Positions 1 through 10,075 of a DNA stretch of 64,000 nucleotides are shown here, piece after piece. The position numbers were made by a program, and so were the translations under genes. This DNA is from Alphaproteobacteria bacterium (GTDB lineage Bacteria > Pseudomonadota > Alphaproteobacteria > Caulobacterales > Maricaulaceae): the NCBI GenBank assembly GCA_016124665.1, contig WGNH01000014.1, forward strand, positions 1 to 64,000, written 5' to 3'. Under the pieces are notes generated by a model. That model was not told the origin of the DNA and ran no database searches. It was given only the letters and a program-made list of their open reading frames with translations. Every line of letters begins with the position of its first letter. The stretch's first letter is position 1.

Positions 1-447
1 CAACGTTGTGGCATCCGCCATGGTGAAGGGCACATCAATGATACGCGCCAGCGTCTGCGCCAGCAGCGTCTTGCCGCACCCGGTCGGGCCGATCAGCAGG
101 ATGTTGGACTTGGAAAGCTCGACATCCTGATTTTGCGAGGCGTGGTTGAGGCGCTTGTAATGGTTGTGCACTGCGACGGAGAGGACGCGCTTGGCCCAGT
201 CCTGACCGATCACATAATCGTTCAGCACCTTGTAGATCTCTGTCGGTGTCGGAACGCCTTCCTTGCCCTTGACCAGCGAGGTCTTGTTTTCCTCGCGGAT
301 GATATCCATGCACAATTCGACGCATTCATCGCAGATGAAGACGGTCGGACCGGCGATCAGCTTGCGGACTTCGTGCTGGCTCTTGCCGCAGAAGGAGCAA
401 TAGAGCGTGTTCTTGGCTTCGCCGCCGTTACTGGTTGACTTGCTCAT
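1..447 (-). CDS. clpX: ClpX, ATPase subunit of ClpXP protease (partial, 3' end outside window)
   Basis: ClpX is the AAA+ unfoldase that feeds substrates into ClpP in the cytoplasm. The first 149 codons are present. The N-terminal zinc-binding domain is visible: CSFCGK, then [10 protein letters not shown] about 25 residues later, giving the four zinc-ligand cysteines. It is followed by the ClpX-typical stretch around [16 protein letters not shown] and the Walker A motif GPTGCGKT near residue 134. The start ATG (445-447) gives the normal ClpX N-terminus [13 protein letters not shown]. The gene lies downstream of clpP on the same strand with a 158 bp gap, so it may have its own promoter there. 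It is cut by the window edge, not damaged. Confidence 0.97.
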   Translation of the reverse strand, partial: MSKSTSNGGEAKNTLYCSFCGKSQHEVRKLIAGPTVFICDECVELCMDIIREENKTSLVKGKEGVPTPTEIYKVLNDYVIGQDWAKRVLSVAVHNHYKRLNHASQNQDVELSKSNILLIGPTGCGKTLLAQTLARIIDVPFTMADATTL

Positions 448-605
448 ATTCCCACCTGCCCGTTGCTGCGGCACGCTACACTATCGTTACGCGCTTGCGA
501 TTCCACCCCAGCAAGATCGGGGCCGAACCTTAGCGAAACGTAATCACACACCCAATTTGTTCTCATGCCAACCCGTCAGAACATGCGGGAATGTGGTCCG
601 TGCGG

Positions 606-1235
606 TCACTTGTCACCGCTGGCCGCATCCTCACGGGTGGCATAGACATGATCGATCAGCCCCCAATCCCGGGCCTCTTCCGAGGACATGAAGGTGTCGC
701 GATCCAGTTTCGCCTCGACCTCATCATAGGTCTGACCGGTGTGTTTTACGTAAATTTCGTTCAGACGTTTCTTGGTCTTGATGATGTCTTCCGCATGGCG
801 CTGGATGTCGGACGCCTGACCCCGGAAGCCGCCAGAGGGCTGGTGGACCATGATCCGCGAATTGGGCGTGGCGGAGCGCATGTCTGCATGACCGCCGCAC
901 AATAACAGCGAGCCCATGGACGCTGCCATGCCCATGCAGGCGGTGGCCACCGGGCTGCGGATGTATTGCATCGTATCGTAGATCGCCATGCCCGAGGTCA
1001 CCACGCCCCCCGGCGAGTTGATATACATGGCGATTTCCTTTTTCGGGTTTTCCGACTCCAGGAAGAGGAGCTGGGCCACGATCAGGCTGGCCATATTGTC
1101 CTCGATCGGACCGGTGACGAAAATGATGCGCTCTTTCAGGAGCCGCGAATAGATATCATAGGCCCGTTCGCCGCGGCTGGACTGCTCCACCACCATGGGA
1201 ACAAGGTTCATCATCACTTCCTGAGGGTCTTGCAT
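606..1235 (-). CDS. clpP: ClpP, ATP-dependent Clp protease proteolytic subunit
   Basis: This is the serine peptidase that forms the tetradecameric barrel of ClpXP/ClpAP in the cytoplasm. The 209-residue product has the usual family length. The catalytic triad is readable: Ser106 in GMAASMGS, His131 in MVHQPSGG and Asp180 in KLDRDTFMS, with spacing matching E. coli ClpP. The open frame continues 41 codons upstream to 1358, but that part overlaps the tig terminator and does not resemble ClpP, so I start at [19 protein letters not shown] start at either of the two Met codons a few residues later is possible. It lies between tig and clpX in the conserved tig-clpP-clpX order. Confidence 0.97.
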   Translation of the reverse strand: MQDPQEVMMNLVPMVVEQSSRGERAYDIYSRLLKERIIFVTGPIEDNMASLIVAQLLFLESENPKKEIAMYINSPGGVVTSGMAIYDTMQYIRSPVATACMGMAASMGSLLLCGGHADMRSATPNSRIMVHQPSGGFRGQASDIQRHAEDIIKTKKRLNEIYVKHTGQTYDEVEAKLDRDTFMSSEEARDWGLIDHVYATREDAASGDK

Positions 1236-1315
1236 CGCGTGCTCCAGCAAACTTGCAGACAGGCAGGACGCCCGTCCGATTCGGCTAAACGTGTTGGGCG
1301 CAACTATCGCGACGC

Positions 1316-1342
1316 AAAACGCCCCGCGCAAGGCGGGGCGTC
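1316..1342 (-). terminator. Rho-independent-like terminator after tig
   Basis: A 9 bp perfect stem, ACGCCCCGC (1319-1327) against GCGGGGCGT (1333-1341), encloses a 5 nt loop. Read on the minus strand it is followed by GTTTTGCG, a short T tract. It sits 30 bp beyond the tig stop and 80 bp before clpP, so it should end or attenuate tig transcription. Confidence 0.7.
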
Positions 1343-1371
1343 TTATCGATGTCAGCAAAGGTTAACAGGCG

Positions 1372-2925
1372 TTACTTTTTCTTGGCAGCCGTTTTCTTTG
1401 CCGGGGCCTTTTTTGCGGCCGGTTTCTTGGTATCGGCCTTCTTTGCCGGAGCCTTCTTGGCCGCCGGTTTGGCGTCGGCCTTTGCCGCAGCCTTTTTAGC
1501 GGGGGTCTTCTTGTCAGCGGCCTTTTTCGCCGGGGCTTTCTTGGCCGCGGCTTTCTTGCCGGCCGGCTTCTTGGCACCGGACAGAATGTCGTCCTCGTCC
1601 GAGAACAGCGCTTCGCGGCTGACCTTTGCGTCCTTCACCTCGGCCAGTTCGAGCACGTAATCGACGACTTTTTCCTCGTAGATCGGGGCGCGGACCTGAG
1701 CGACAGCGTTCGGATTCTTGGTGTAGAATTCGACGACCTGCTGTTCCTGACCCGGATAGCGCTGGGCTTCCTGATTGATGGCGCGGGCAATCTCTTCCTG
1801 CGTGACCTCGACACCCGAGCCCTGACCGATCTTGGCCAGCACGAGGCCCAGGCGCACGCGGCGTTCCGCGATGGTCCGGTATTCGGCTTTCAACTCGTCC
1901 TCGGACTTGTCCTTGTCCTCATCATCGAGATGGCCGTGCTCGATGGCATGGCTGACTTCGCGCCAGATATTGTCGAATTCGGCGTTCACCATCGAGGCCG
2001 GCAAGTCGAATTCCTTGTCGACATCCAGAGCGTCAAGCAGCGCCCGCTTGGCCCGCATGCGCGACTGGGCAGCATGTTCGCGTTCGAAACGCTGTTTCAG
2101 CGCGTCCTTCAGCGAATCCAGCGATTCCAGACCCAGACGCTTGGCCAACTCGTCGTCAATCTTCGACTCGGCAGGCGCTTCAACAGCCTTGACCGTCGTC
2201 TCGAAAACCGCATCCCGTCCGGCCAGGTTTTGTGCCTGGTATTCTTTCGGGAAGGTCACTTTCAGCTCGATCTGGTCGCCCTTCTTGGCGCCTTTCAGCT
2301 GTTCTTCAAAACCGGGAATAAAGGCGCCATCGCCGATCACGACGCGGGCATCCTCGGCGGAGCCGCCTTCAAAGACCTCGCCGTCCAGCTTGCCGACGAA
2401 ATCGACGACCACGGCATCGCCGTCTTCGGCCTTGGCATTCTTGCCTTTTTTCTCTTCGAACGCGCGGCTTTCCTTGGCCAGCTCGGCGAGTGCCTCGTCA
2501 ATCTGCGCGTCCTCGACCTCGGCGACCGGGCGCGTGATTTTCAGCTTCTTCGGATCGGGCGCCTCGAAGGACGGCATGATGTCCAGCTCGATCTGGAACG
2601 AGAAATCAGCGCCGGACACCAGCTCCTTCGGGTCGCTCTTGATCTCGACCCGCGGCTGGGATGCCGGTTCGATGGAGCGTTCCTTGAGCGTGGAATCAAT
2701 CGTCTGCGGCAAGAGCTCGTCATTCAGGAGATCGCCCAGAATGGATTCACCGAAGACCTTCTTGATGTGCGCGGCCGGCACCTTGCCCGGGCGGAAGCCC
2801 TTGAGGCGCACTTGCGGGCGGATTTCGTTGATCTTGGCGTCGAGGCGAGCCTGCAGATCCTTTGACGGGATCACAATCTCGAAAGTGCGGCTCAAGCCTT
2901 CGGCGGCTTTTTCTGTAACTTGCAT
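1372..2925 (-). CDS. tig: Trigger factor with long Lys/Ala/Pro-rich C-terminal tail
   Basis: Trigger factor is the ribosome-bound chaperone and peptidyl-prolyl isomerase that meets nascent chains. The protein has 517 residues. The N-terminal ribosome-binding domain carries the signature GFRPGKVPAAHIKK at about residues 44-57. The FKBP-type PPIase domain follows (roughly 160-245, GDAVVVDFVGKLDGEVFEG), then the SurA-like C-terminal domain. The usual family length is about 430-450. Here the last 70 or so residues are a low-complexity tail of AKKAP, PAKKA and AAKK units resembling histone H1 tails. It is read in frame with the chaperone and ends in KKK. Shorter basic tails are known in related alphaproteobacteria. 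It is first in the tig-clpP-clpX group. Confidence 0.96.
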   Translation of the reverse strand: MQVTEKAAEGLSRTFEIVIPSKDLQARLDAKINEIRPQVRLKGFRPGKVPAAHIKKVFGESILGDLLNDELLPQTIDSTLKERSIEPASQPRVEIKSDPKELVSGADFSFQIELDIMPSFEAPDPKKLKITRPVAEVEDAQIDEALAELAKESRAFEEKKGKNAKAEDGDAVVVDFVGKLDGEVFEGGSAEDARVVIGDGAFIPGFEEQLKGAKKGDQIELKVTFPKEYQAQNLAGRDAVFETTVKAVEAPAESKIDDELAKRLGLESLDSLKDALKQRFEREHAAQSRMRAKRALLDALDVDKEFDLPASMVNAEFDNIWREVSHAIEHGHLDDEDKDKSEDELKAEYRTIAERRVRLGLVLAKIGQGSGVEVTQEEIARAINQEAQRYPGQEQQVVEFYTKNPNAVAQVRAPIYEEKVVDYVLELAEVKDAKVSREALFSDEDDILSGAKKPAGKKAAAKKAPAKKAADKKTPAKKAAAKADAKPAAKKAPAKKADTKKPAAKKAPAKKTAAKKK

Positions 2926-3099
2926 TTAAACGGTCCTGGCAAGGTTGGGCGATCAGCAGGGCAATGCGACTCTGCTGCGTTGAAGGCGCGGGTTATGTCA
3001 CGGTGCCCTCCCCTATGCAACGGGGCTTGGCGGGGGAGAGTGCAGTGGGGGCGGATTGCCAGCCCGGGCACTACGGAAACAATGGAAAGCATGGTTAGC

Positions 3100-3129
3100 G
3101 AGATCCTCCGGTTAAACCGGAGGATGACG
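3100..3129 (-). repeat. REP-like palindromic element, copy 1
   Basis: This 30 bp element matches copy 2 at 5999-6028 when read on the minus strand. Both begin CGTCATCC, have a central CCGG...CCGG stem around TTTAA/CTTGT, and end GGATCTC. The palindrome CCTCCGG/CCGGAGG is perfect. The shared flanks and variable loop are typical of dispersed REP-like elements in alphaproteobacteria. Confidence 0.65.
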
Positions 3130-3250
3130 GAAGATGTACATGGGAGATGTCGAGCCCCTCCGAACCCGCAAGGGTTCGCAAGCGCGACTGCGCGCCCGCA
3201 GCTTTAGCGAGGACCGACCGAGCGGAGGCGAGGGAGGACAGGATATAAAG

Positions 3251-3284
3251 CTGGCTTGCCAAGCCGAAGCTCGCGTCAGCGAGC
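3251..3284 (+). repeat. 22 bp direct repeat plus hairpin, copy 1
   Basis: CTGGCTTGCCAAGCCGAAGC followed by TC (3251-3272) is repeated exactly at 3366-3387. It contains the palindrome GGCTTGCCAAGCC. Its end opens a second hairpin, GCTCGC-gtca-GCGAGC (3269-3284). Confidence 0.75.
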
Positions 3285-3365
3285 GCAAATCAGATTTTCC
3301 AAGCAGATATGTGGTGGTCTGCCTTCGCCTTTCAGGCTTCGGCGAGACAGCCTTCGCTCTGGCGG

Positions 3366-3398
3366 CTGGCTTGCCAAGCCGAAGCTCTCGAAGAGAGC
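3366..3398 (+). repeat. 22 bp direct repeat plus hairpin, copy 2, abutting tRNA-Leu 3' end
   Basis: Exact copy of the 22 bp unit at 3251-3272. Here the following hairpin is GCTCTC-gaa-GAGAGC (3384-3398). The arms differ from copy 1 but stay complementary. It ends 6 bp from the encoded CCA of the tRNA, so on the minus strand the hairpin lies immediately downstream of the tRNA and may help end or process the transcript. Confidence 0.75.
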
Positions 3399-3404
3399 GA
3401 AGGC

Positions 3405-3489
3405 TGGTACGGGTGAGAGGACTCGAACCTCCACGTCGCAAGACACTGGAACCTAAATCCAGCGCGTCTACCAGTTCCGCCACACCCGC
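3405..3489 (-). tRNA. tRNA-Leu (anticodon UAG)
   Basis: An 85 nt class II tRNA is readable on the minus strand. Acceptor arms are GCGGGTG (3483-3489) and CACCCGT, closing with a G1-U72 wobble, then A73 and a genomically encoded CCA (3405-3407). The anticodon stem is CTGGA/TCCAG with loop TTTAGGT, giving anticodon UAG, which reads CUN leucine codons. The long variable arm between anticodon and T arms is as expected for tRNA-Leu, and the T arm carries GGTTCGAGTCC. It lies upstream of tig on the same strand. Confidence 0.97.
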
Positions 3490-3543
3490 ACGATATCTGG
3501 AGCTCCTGACTAGCCAAAGTCCGCCGGCGGGGAAAGGTGAAAT

Positions 3544-3717
3544 TCACTCAGGACTGCCGGTAGTCCCGCCATCGTCCCGCTGAATGAATAGCGAGGTGGG
3601 CTGCCGGATATCCAGCCAGCCCTCGGCCCGCATATAGCCCAGGACGGCGATCAGGAGCAGCGCCCCTGCCAGCGTCAACAGTATAAGGGCAATACCTGTC
3701 TTGATTGCATCCCGCAT
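3544..3717 (-). CDS. Small single-span membrane protein (57 aa), unrecognised
   Basis: I do not recognise this protein. ATG at 3715-3717 opens a 57-codon frame ending TGA at 3544-3546. The translation starts MRDAIKTGIALILLTLAGAL, continues with LLIAVLGYMRAEGWLDIRQP and ends FIQRDDGGTTGSPE. That is a short basic N-terminus, one hydrophobic helix (about residues 8-28) with the charge pattern of an N-in anchor, and a polar tail of about 28 residues. A G-rich stretch GGGGGGA about 10 nt before the ATG can serve as ribosome binding site. It reads toward tRNA-Leu on the same strand, 54 bp upstream of it. A longer frame on this strand (3548-3799) looks like a shadow. No function can be given. Confidence 0.6.
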   Translation of the reverse strand: MRDAIKTGIALILLTLAGALLLIAVLGYMRAEGWLDIRQPTSLFIQRDDGGTTGSPE

Positions 3718-3847
3718 CGCCCGTGCATCCCCCCCATGCCTTGCGTGCCGATTCCCCGGTCCGGCGGCGCAAGGTGTTACAGAGGCTCGATTGTTTCAAG
3801 CCGGTCCCGGATAATCGCCACAGAAAACCGTGGAAAGGCAGCCTGTA

Positions 3848-4453
3848 ATGAGCAGCACATCGGACAGATCACCCATGGACTGGGAGCAGCGATTCCGCGA
3901 TGACACAACGCCGTGGGAACGCAAGGGGCTGCACCCGGCCTTCGTGGACTGGCGGGAGGCCGGGGCCTTTGCGGATCTCACCACCGTGATCGTGCCCGGC
4001 TGTGGCCGTTCGGCGGAACTCAAGGGCTTTGCCGCGCTGGGGAAATCCGCCATCGGGGCCGATCTGTCGGCCACGGCGCTGGCCTGGCAGAAGGCGCAAC
4101 TGGACAAGGATGGTCTGTCAGCCGAACTGATCGAGGCCGACATCCTGTTGTGGCGGCCGGACGCACCGCTGGATGCGGTCTATGAGCAGACCTTTCTGTG
4201 TGCCATCCCGCCCCGCCTGCGCGCGGAATACGAAGAGGCCGTCCATGCCTGGCTGAAACCGGGCGGCAAGCTGTTCGCACTGTTCATGCAGAAGGACGAG
4301 CCGGGCGGTCCACCCTATGGCTGTTCCATCCCGGCCATGCGGGAATTGTTTCCGGCGGCGCGCTGGGCGTGGCCGGACAGTGAGCCCGCCGCCTACCCGC
4401 ACCCGTCGCTGAGCGGCAAGCCGGAACTGGCTATGATTCTGACGCGGCGCTGA
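3848..4453 (+). CDS. TPMT-family SAM-dependent methyltransferase
   Basis: This is a predicted cytosolic class I methyltransferase of the thiopurine S-methyltransferase-like family. The N-terminus WEQRFRDDTTPWERKGLHPA is the family hallmark. It is followed by the SAM-binding motif I VPGCGRSAEL near residues 45-55, an acidic motif II region (GADLSATAL), and EQTFLCAIPPRLR, which matches the family's post-II segment. I start at ATG 3848, preceded by GGAAAGG, rather than the GTG at 3830. The substrate is unknown; bacterial members act on thiols, selenium or tellurium compounds or unknown small molecules. Its 3' end overlaps the convergent MATE gene by 23 bp. Confidence 0.88.
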   Translation: MSSTSDRSPMDWEQRFRDDTTPWERKGLHPAFVDWREAGAFADLTTVIVPGCGRSAELKGFAALGKSAIGADLSATALAWQKAQLDKDGLSAELIEADILLWRPDAPLDAVYEQTFLCAIPPRLRAEYEEAVHAWLKPGGKLFALFMQKDEPGGPPYGCSIPAMRELFPAARWAWPDSEPAAYPHPSLSGKPELAMILTRR

Positions 4454-5843
4454 CCGGTTCCGGTGCCTTGCGCTGGCGGCGCTTGCGGGCCTCCATGGGG
4501 GCCCGGAACAGGACATAGCCCGCCGTGCCCAGCCCGGACAGGATGTTGGCGAGGGCAATCCCCGCAATGACACCGATGGGCGCCTGCATGACCATCCCCC
4601 CGGTGACGGCAAAGACCGCCATCATCACCGCCCGGCTGGAAGTGATCATGACACCGAAACTGGGCCGTCCGAGCCCGGTAAAACCGGCGCTGGCGGCCAT
4701 GGTCACGCCGTATCCCGCAATCGTCAGTGTGACCAGCGACCAGTAGGTCCGGGCCACGTCCTGACCCATCTCGCTGGGCAGGAAGGCCGGCGCCAGCCAG
4801 CGCGAGGCGAGCAGGATGATGGCCGCAATGGCCGCCGACCAGATCAGACAGAACAGAAAGCTCGTTGCGAAGGCCTCCCGAACGCGGGCGGTGAGGCCCG
4901 CCCCGCCATTCTGACCGGTGACCGGACCGATGCAGGCCGACAGGGCAAAGAGCGGGACAATGGCAAAGGCTTCCAGACGGGCCGCCACGCCAACGCCGCC
5001 GACCGCCGCATCCCCGAATTGCGCCATGCCCAGCGCGCCCATGACAATCGTCAGGGCAAAGGGATTGAAGGTGTTGGACGCCGCCGAAGGCAGGCCGACG
5101 CGGGCGATCTCGCCCCAATTGTGGAACAGCTCGTCAAATCCGTGCCAGGTAAAATCGATCAGCTTCTCGCGGAATACGAGATAGGCGGAGATCATGACAA
5201 AGGTGACGCCATTGGCCGCAACCGTCGCCAGGGCGGCCCCTGACACGCCCCAGCCAAAACCCGGAAGACCGAGGAATTCATCCAGAATGAAGAAAGGATC
5301 GAGCACCATGTTCACGACCGCTGCGGCGATCATCATGATCGAGGGCAAGATCGCATTGCCGAGGGCGCGCAGGATATTGCTGGCCACCATGGGGCCGACA
5401 ATCAGGACAATGCCGGAAAACCACACCGTCATGTAGTCAATGACGTGTGGCATCATGGTGTCCGAGGCGCCGATCAGGCGGAAAAGCGGTTCGACGAAAA
5501 TCACGCCGAGGAGCGACACAAATCCGACCGCCAGAATGGACAGGGTCAGCGCATCGGTCGCGGTGCGCCGGATGACGCTGTCATCCTTCTCACCGGCGGC
5601 GCGGGAGACCACCGATACGGCTCCGGCCCCGAGGCCGATGGAAATGCTCATGACCAGCATGGTGACGGGGAAGCTCAGCTGTACGGCGGCCTGCTGGCTG
5701 GTGCCCAGCGTGCCGACCCAATAGGTGTCGATCACGCCGGTCAGCATCATGGCCACGATGCCGAAGCTCATCGGGACGACCATGCGGGCAATATGACCGA
5801 AAACCGGCCCCGTCGTCATGTCCCGTGAAGCGCGTCCTGCCAT
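4431..5843 (-). CDS. MATE family multidrug/Na+ or H+ antiporter
   Basis: An inner-membrane efflux transporter of the MATE family, 470 residues, the normal length. About twelve hydrophobic segments in two homologous halves are visible. The N-terminal segment includes the family-typical PMSFGIVAMMLTGVIDTYWV followed by a QQAAVQLSFP stretch. Such proteins expel cationic drugs or metabolites using Na+ or H+ gradients; the substrate cannot be read from sequence. It is a single gene, convergent with the methyltransferase. It has no adjacent regulator, and a REP-like cluster lies upstream of its start. Confidence 0.93.
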   Translation of the reverse strand: MAGRASRDMTTGPVFGHIARMVVPMSFGIVAMMLTGVIDTYWVGTLGTSQQAAVQLSFPVTMLVMSISIGLGAGAVSVVSRAAGEKDDSVIRRTATDALTLSILAVGFVSLLGVIFVEPLFRLIGASDTMMPHVIDYMTVWFSGIVLIVGPMVASNILRALGNAILPSIMMIAAAVVNMVLDPFFILDEFLGLPGFGWGVSGAALATVAANGVTFVMISAYLVFREKLIDFTWHGFDELFHNWGEIARVGLPSAASNTFNPFALTIVMGALGMAQFGDAAVGGVGVAARLEAFAIVPLFALSACIGPVTGQNGGAGLTARVREAFATSFLFCLIWSAAIAAIILLASRWLAPAFLPSEMGQDVARTYWSLVTLTIAGYGVTMAASAGFTGLGRPSFGVMITSSRAVMMAVFAVTGGMVMQAPIGVIAGIALANILSGLGTAGYVLFRAPMEARKRRQRKAPEPVSAASES

Positions 5844-6180
5844 GCCATTCCCCTCGCCTGAACGGCCCCTATAGAAGCGTTCGCGCGCGATTGCACCTCA
5901 CGATGTGATGAGGTGGAGTTTTGCCTCGCCGCGGAGGGGATTGCGTGTTTCGAGACTCTCCTTGCGGAAAGCCCCTCAGCATAAGGTAACATCTTTCCCG
6001 TCATCCCCCGGCTTGTCCGGGGGATCTCTCTGATAATGAGATCACCCGGATCCGCTCGAGCGCGGCCGGGTGATGAGGCTGGTATTTGGTATTTAATGCC
6101 GCCATCAGACCGAATCGCCACAGGATACTCTTTGGTTGCAGTGAGGCGTTGCACTGCTGAATAAATAATGGGCTGTCATC
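5844..6180. other. Intergenic region upstream of MATE gene containing REP-like palindromes
   Basis: No gene is visible in these 337 bp between two divergent genes. The centre holds the REP-like palindrome pair at 5999-6076. The flanks should carry the promoters of the MATE gene and of the exported protein at 6181, but I cannot assign -35/-10 boxes with confidence. Confidence 0.7.
5999..6076 (+). repeat. REP-like palindrome pair, copy 2
   Basis: The first unit (5999-6028) is CGTCATCCCCCGGCTTGTCC plus GGGGGATCTC, the sister of copy 1 at 3100-3129. After a short AT-rich spacer comes a second inverted repeat (about 6038-6076) with arms TCACCCGG and CCGGGTGA and matching outer bases GAGA/TGAG. 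The paired arrangement resembles a composite REP (BIME-like) element. Confidence 0.65.
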
Positions 6181-7599
6181 ATGTCTTCTCTTTCGGTTGC
6201 GACGATTTTTGCCGGACTTCTATTCCAGTCAGCTCCAGTGCCAGGGGAATATGTCGGGGAATGGCCCGAAAATCCGGAAAACCGCCAACTCTGGGAACGG
6301 TTCGGGACAGGCATGTTAATGGCGATGCTTGAAGATCGCTCTGCTGATGACCACTGGCCTGAATTCTATCTGGAGCCCCATTTCGTAGATAGCCGCTATC
6401 TCTGCGGTCTCTACAGCGCCAGTGGCGATGACGAGACCAGCGCGAATAACTATCACATCTATATTACCTATCTTGCACATCTGAATTTCGGGGGGCCGGA
6501 CGAGCGGCGCGCCCTTCCTGTACAAGTCGTGAGCCGCGATGCAAGTGAAGCAGAGCTGGACGAATATTGTCCGAATCTACCGGCTGATTTGCGGACAGAT
6601 CTGCTGAACCCCGAAATCCGCCATGCGGTCCCTCCCGTTGATTTTGACCCTGAAGCCGCGGGGATGATTTCTAATATCCCCCAAACGCTGGTTTTAATGG
6701 ACAGCTTGAACCGCATTCATCCCGAGTGGCCAGAAGGTACACACGCGCTCAACTGGGGCTTCCCGGTCTATCGGGAGCAAGACCATATTTGCGCAGAATA
6801 TCAGATTTCCACACCGGAGCAGAGAGCATGGACACCACACTGGCTCATTGCCCGGATCGACTCGTTTTCGCAGGCTATGCCCCTCACCCTACTGAATGGA
6901 GATGCCAGCCCCCAAGAGGTGCTTTCTGCATGCCCCAGCCTGGCCGATTGGGGTGAATTGGAAAGCCTCACAACCCCTCAAGAATGGTATCGGTCTGACA
7001 AATTACAGGAATCCATCGAGCGGTCATTAACGCCCGCCCTGATCAACCGGTTTCAGGAAGCTGTACCGGCCGAAGCCGGAATTTCAGCAAGCTATACCGG
7101 AGAGCCCAACTTCTATGCACAAGGCACGGACCGGGTCTGCGGAACCATTCCCGTCCGCCTGACGTCAGAACACGCCACGGAACCAGGGCAAGCCTTTGTC
7201 GCCGACATTGACGCAACACCCCTGACACCCGGCGAAGCCTCTCCCTTTCCCATGTGGGATGTTCGCATAGTCGATATTTTCCTCCCGGAGTCGGCGGACG
7301 CGTTTGAAGCGGCCTGTCCAAGTCTGACAACCGGTTCTCCGGATGGATATGGATTACGTGTTGATAGCCTATTCAACACAAGCTTTGCTGAATCGATTTC
7401 GGCCCATCAGCGTGGCGAGCGAGTGTGCCATTTCTGGGAAGATGACGATTCACCGCAGTCAGATGTCTCCCGTCCGGAATATCCGCGTGAAATCTCCGGA
7501 GAGCCATGCCGCCGAGTGTCACGTCAAACGGCGAATCTACACCGTGCCAGGATGGAAGCACAAATGCGTCAAGACACAGAGCGCTTACCGATGGAATAA
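6181..7599 (+). CDS. Exported protein with repeated paired-cysteine units, unrecognised
   Basis: I do not recognise this 472-residue protein. The N-terminus MSSLSVATIFAGLLFQSAPV is a weak signal peptide. The rest is polar and acidic. All eight cysteines fall into successive pairs: 75/130, 204/251, 320/379 and 416/443. The first three pairs open in similar contexts (SRYLCGLYS, QDHICAEYQIS, TDRVCGTIPV) and close in CPNLP, CPSLA and CPSLT. This suggests three or four divergent copies of a disulfide-closed domain. Its base use looks more AT-rich than its neighbours. It stands alone between the REP-like cluster and maeB. An envelope or secreted location is inference. Confidence 0.75.
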   Translation: MSSLSVATIFAGLLFQSAPVPGEYVGEWPENPENRQLWERFGTGMLMAMLEDRSADDHWPEFYLEPHFVDSRYLCGLYSASGDDETSANNYHIYITYLAHLNFGGPDERRALPVQVVSRDASEAELDEYCPNLPADLRTDLLNPEIRHAVPPVDFDPEAAGMISNIPQTLVLMDSLNRIHPEWPEGTHALNWGFPVYREQDHICAEYQISTPEQRAWTPHWLIARIDSFSQAMPLTLLNGDASPQEVLSACPSLADWGELESLTTPQEWYRSDKLQESIERSLTPALINRFQEAVPAEAGISASYTGEPNFYAQGTDRVCGTIPVRLTSEHATEPGQAFVADIDATPLTPGEASPFPMWDVRIVDIFLPESADAFEAACPSLTTGSPDGYGLRVDSLFNTSFAESISAHQRGERVCHFWEDDDSPQSDVSRPEYPREISGEPCRRVSRQTANLHRARMEAQMRQDTERLPME

Positions 7600-7766
7600 C
7601 GGGTCTGTGGCGGTCTTCGTTTTGCATGTAATCGAATGCCCAGTGAGCAATCCCGCGTACCAATCCGCACTTCCAAACTGCTGACACTGTATAACTCTTG
7701 GCTCCCTCGCGAGGAGGGGAGCGCAAGGCCATGGATGCGTATGTTTAAGCCACGCTGGTTTCACCC

Positions 7767-10046
<2,280 letters not shown>

Positions 10047-10075
10047 TTCGACTCAATCTGTCAGATTCAACTTGG

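Larger units (their letters stand above)
2926..3404. other. Intergenic region with REP-like palindrome and two hairpin-bearing direct repeats
   Basis: I find no credible gene in these 479 bp between tig and tRNA-Leu. The part next to tig (about 2926-3060) should hold the tig promoter. The rest is taken up by one REP-like palindrome (3100-3129) and two copies of a 22 bp repeat, each followed by a hairpin. Open frames here are arginine-rich by-products of GC-rich repeats. Confidence 0.7.

Noticed and set aside
1832-2929. 365-codon frame antisense to tig
   Set aside because: Ser-rich shadow of trigger factor; no domain and no ribosome site.
3112-3483. Open frame beginning MAELVDALDLGSS on the minus strand
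   Set aside because: It is the translation of tRNA-Leu and its downstream repeats, a well-known false protein.
7680-7766. GC-rich imperfect hairpin (about 7700-7730) between the exported protein and maeB
   Set aside because: Stem is interrupted and no T tract follows on either strand, so I do not call a terminator.
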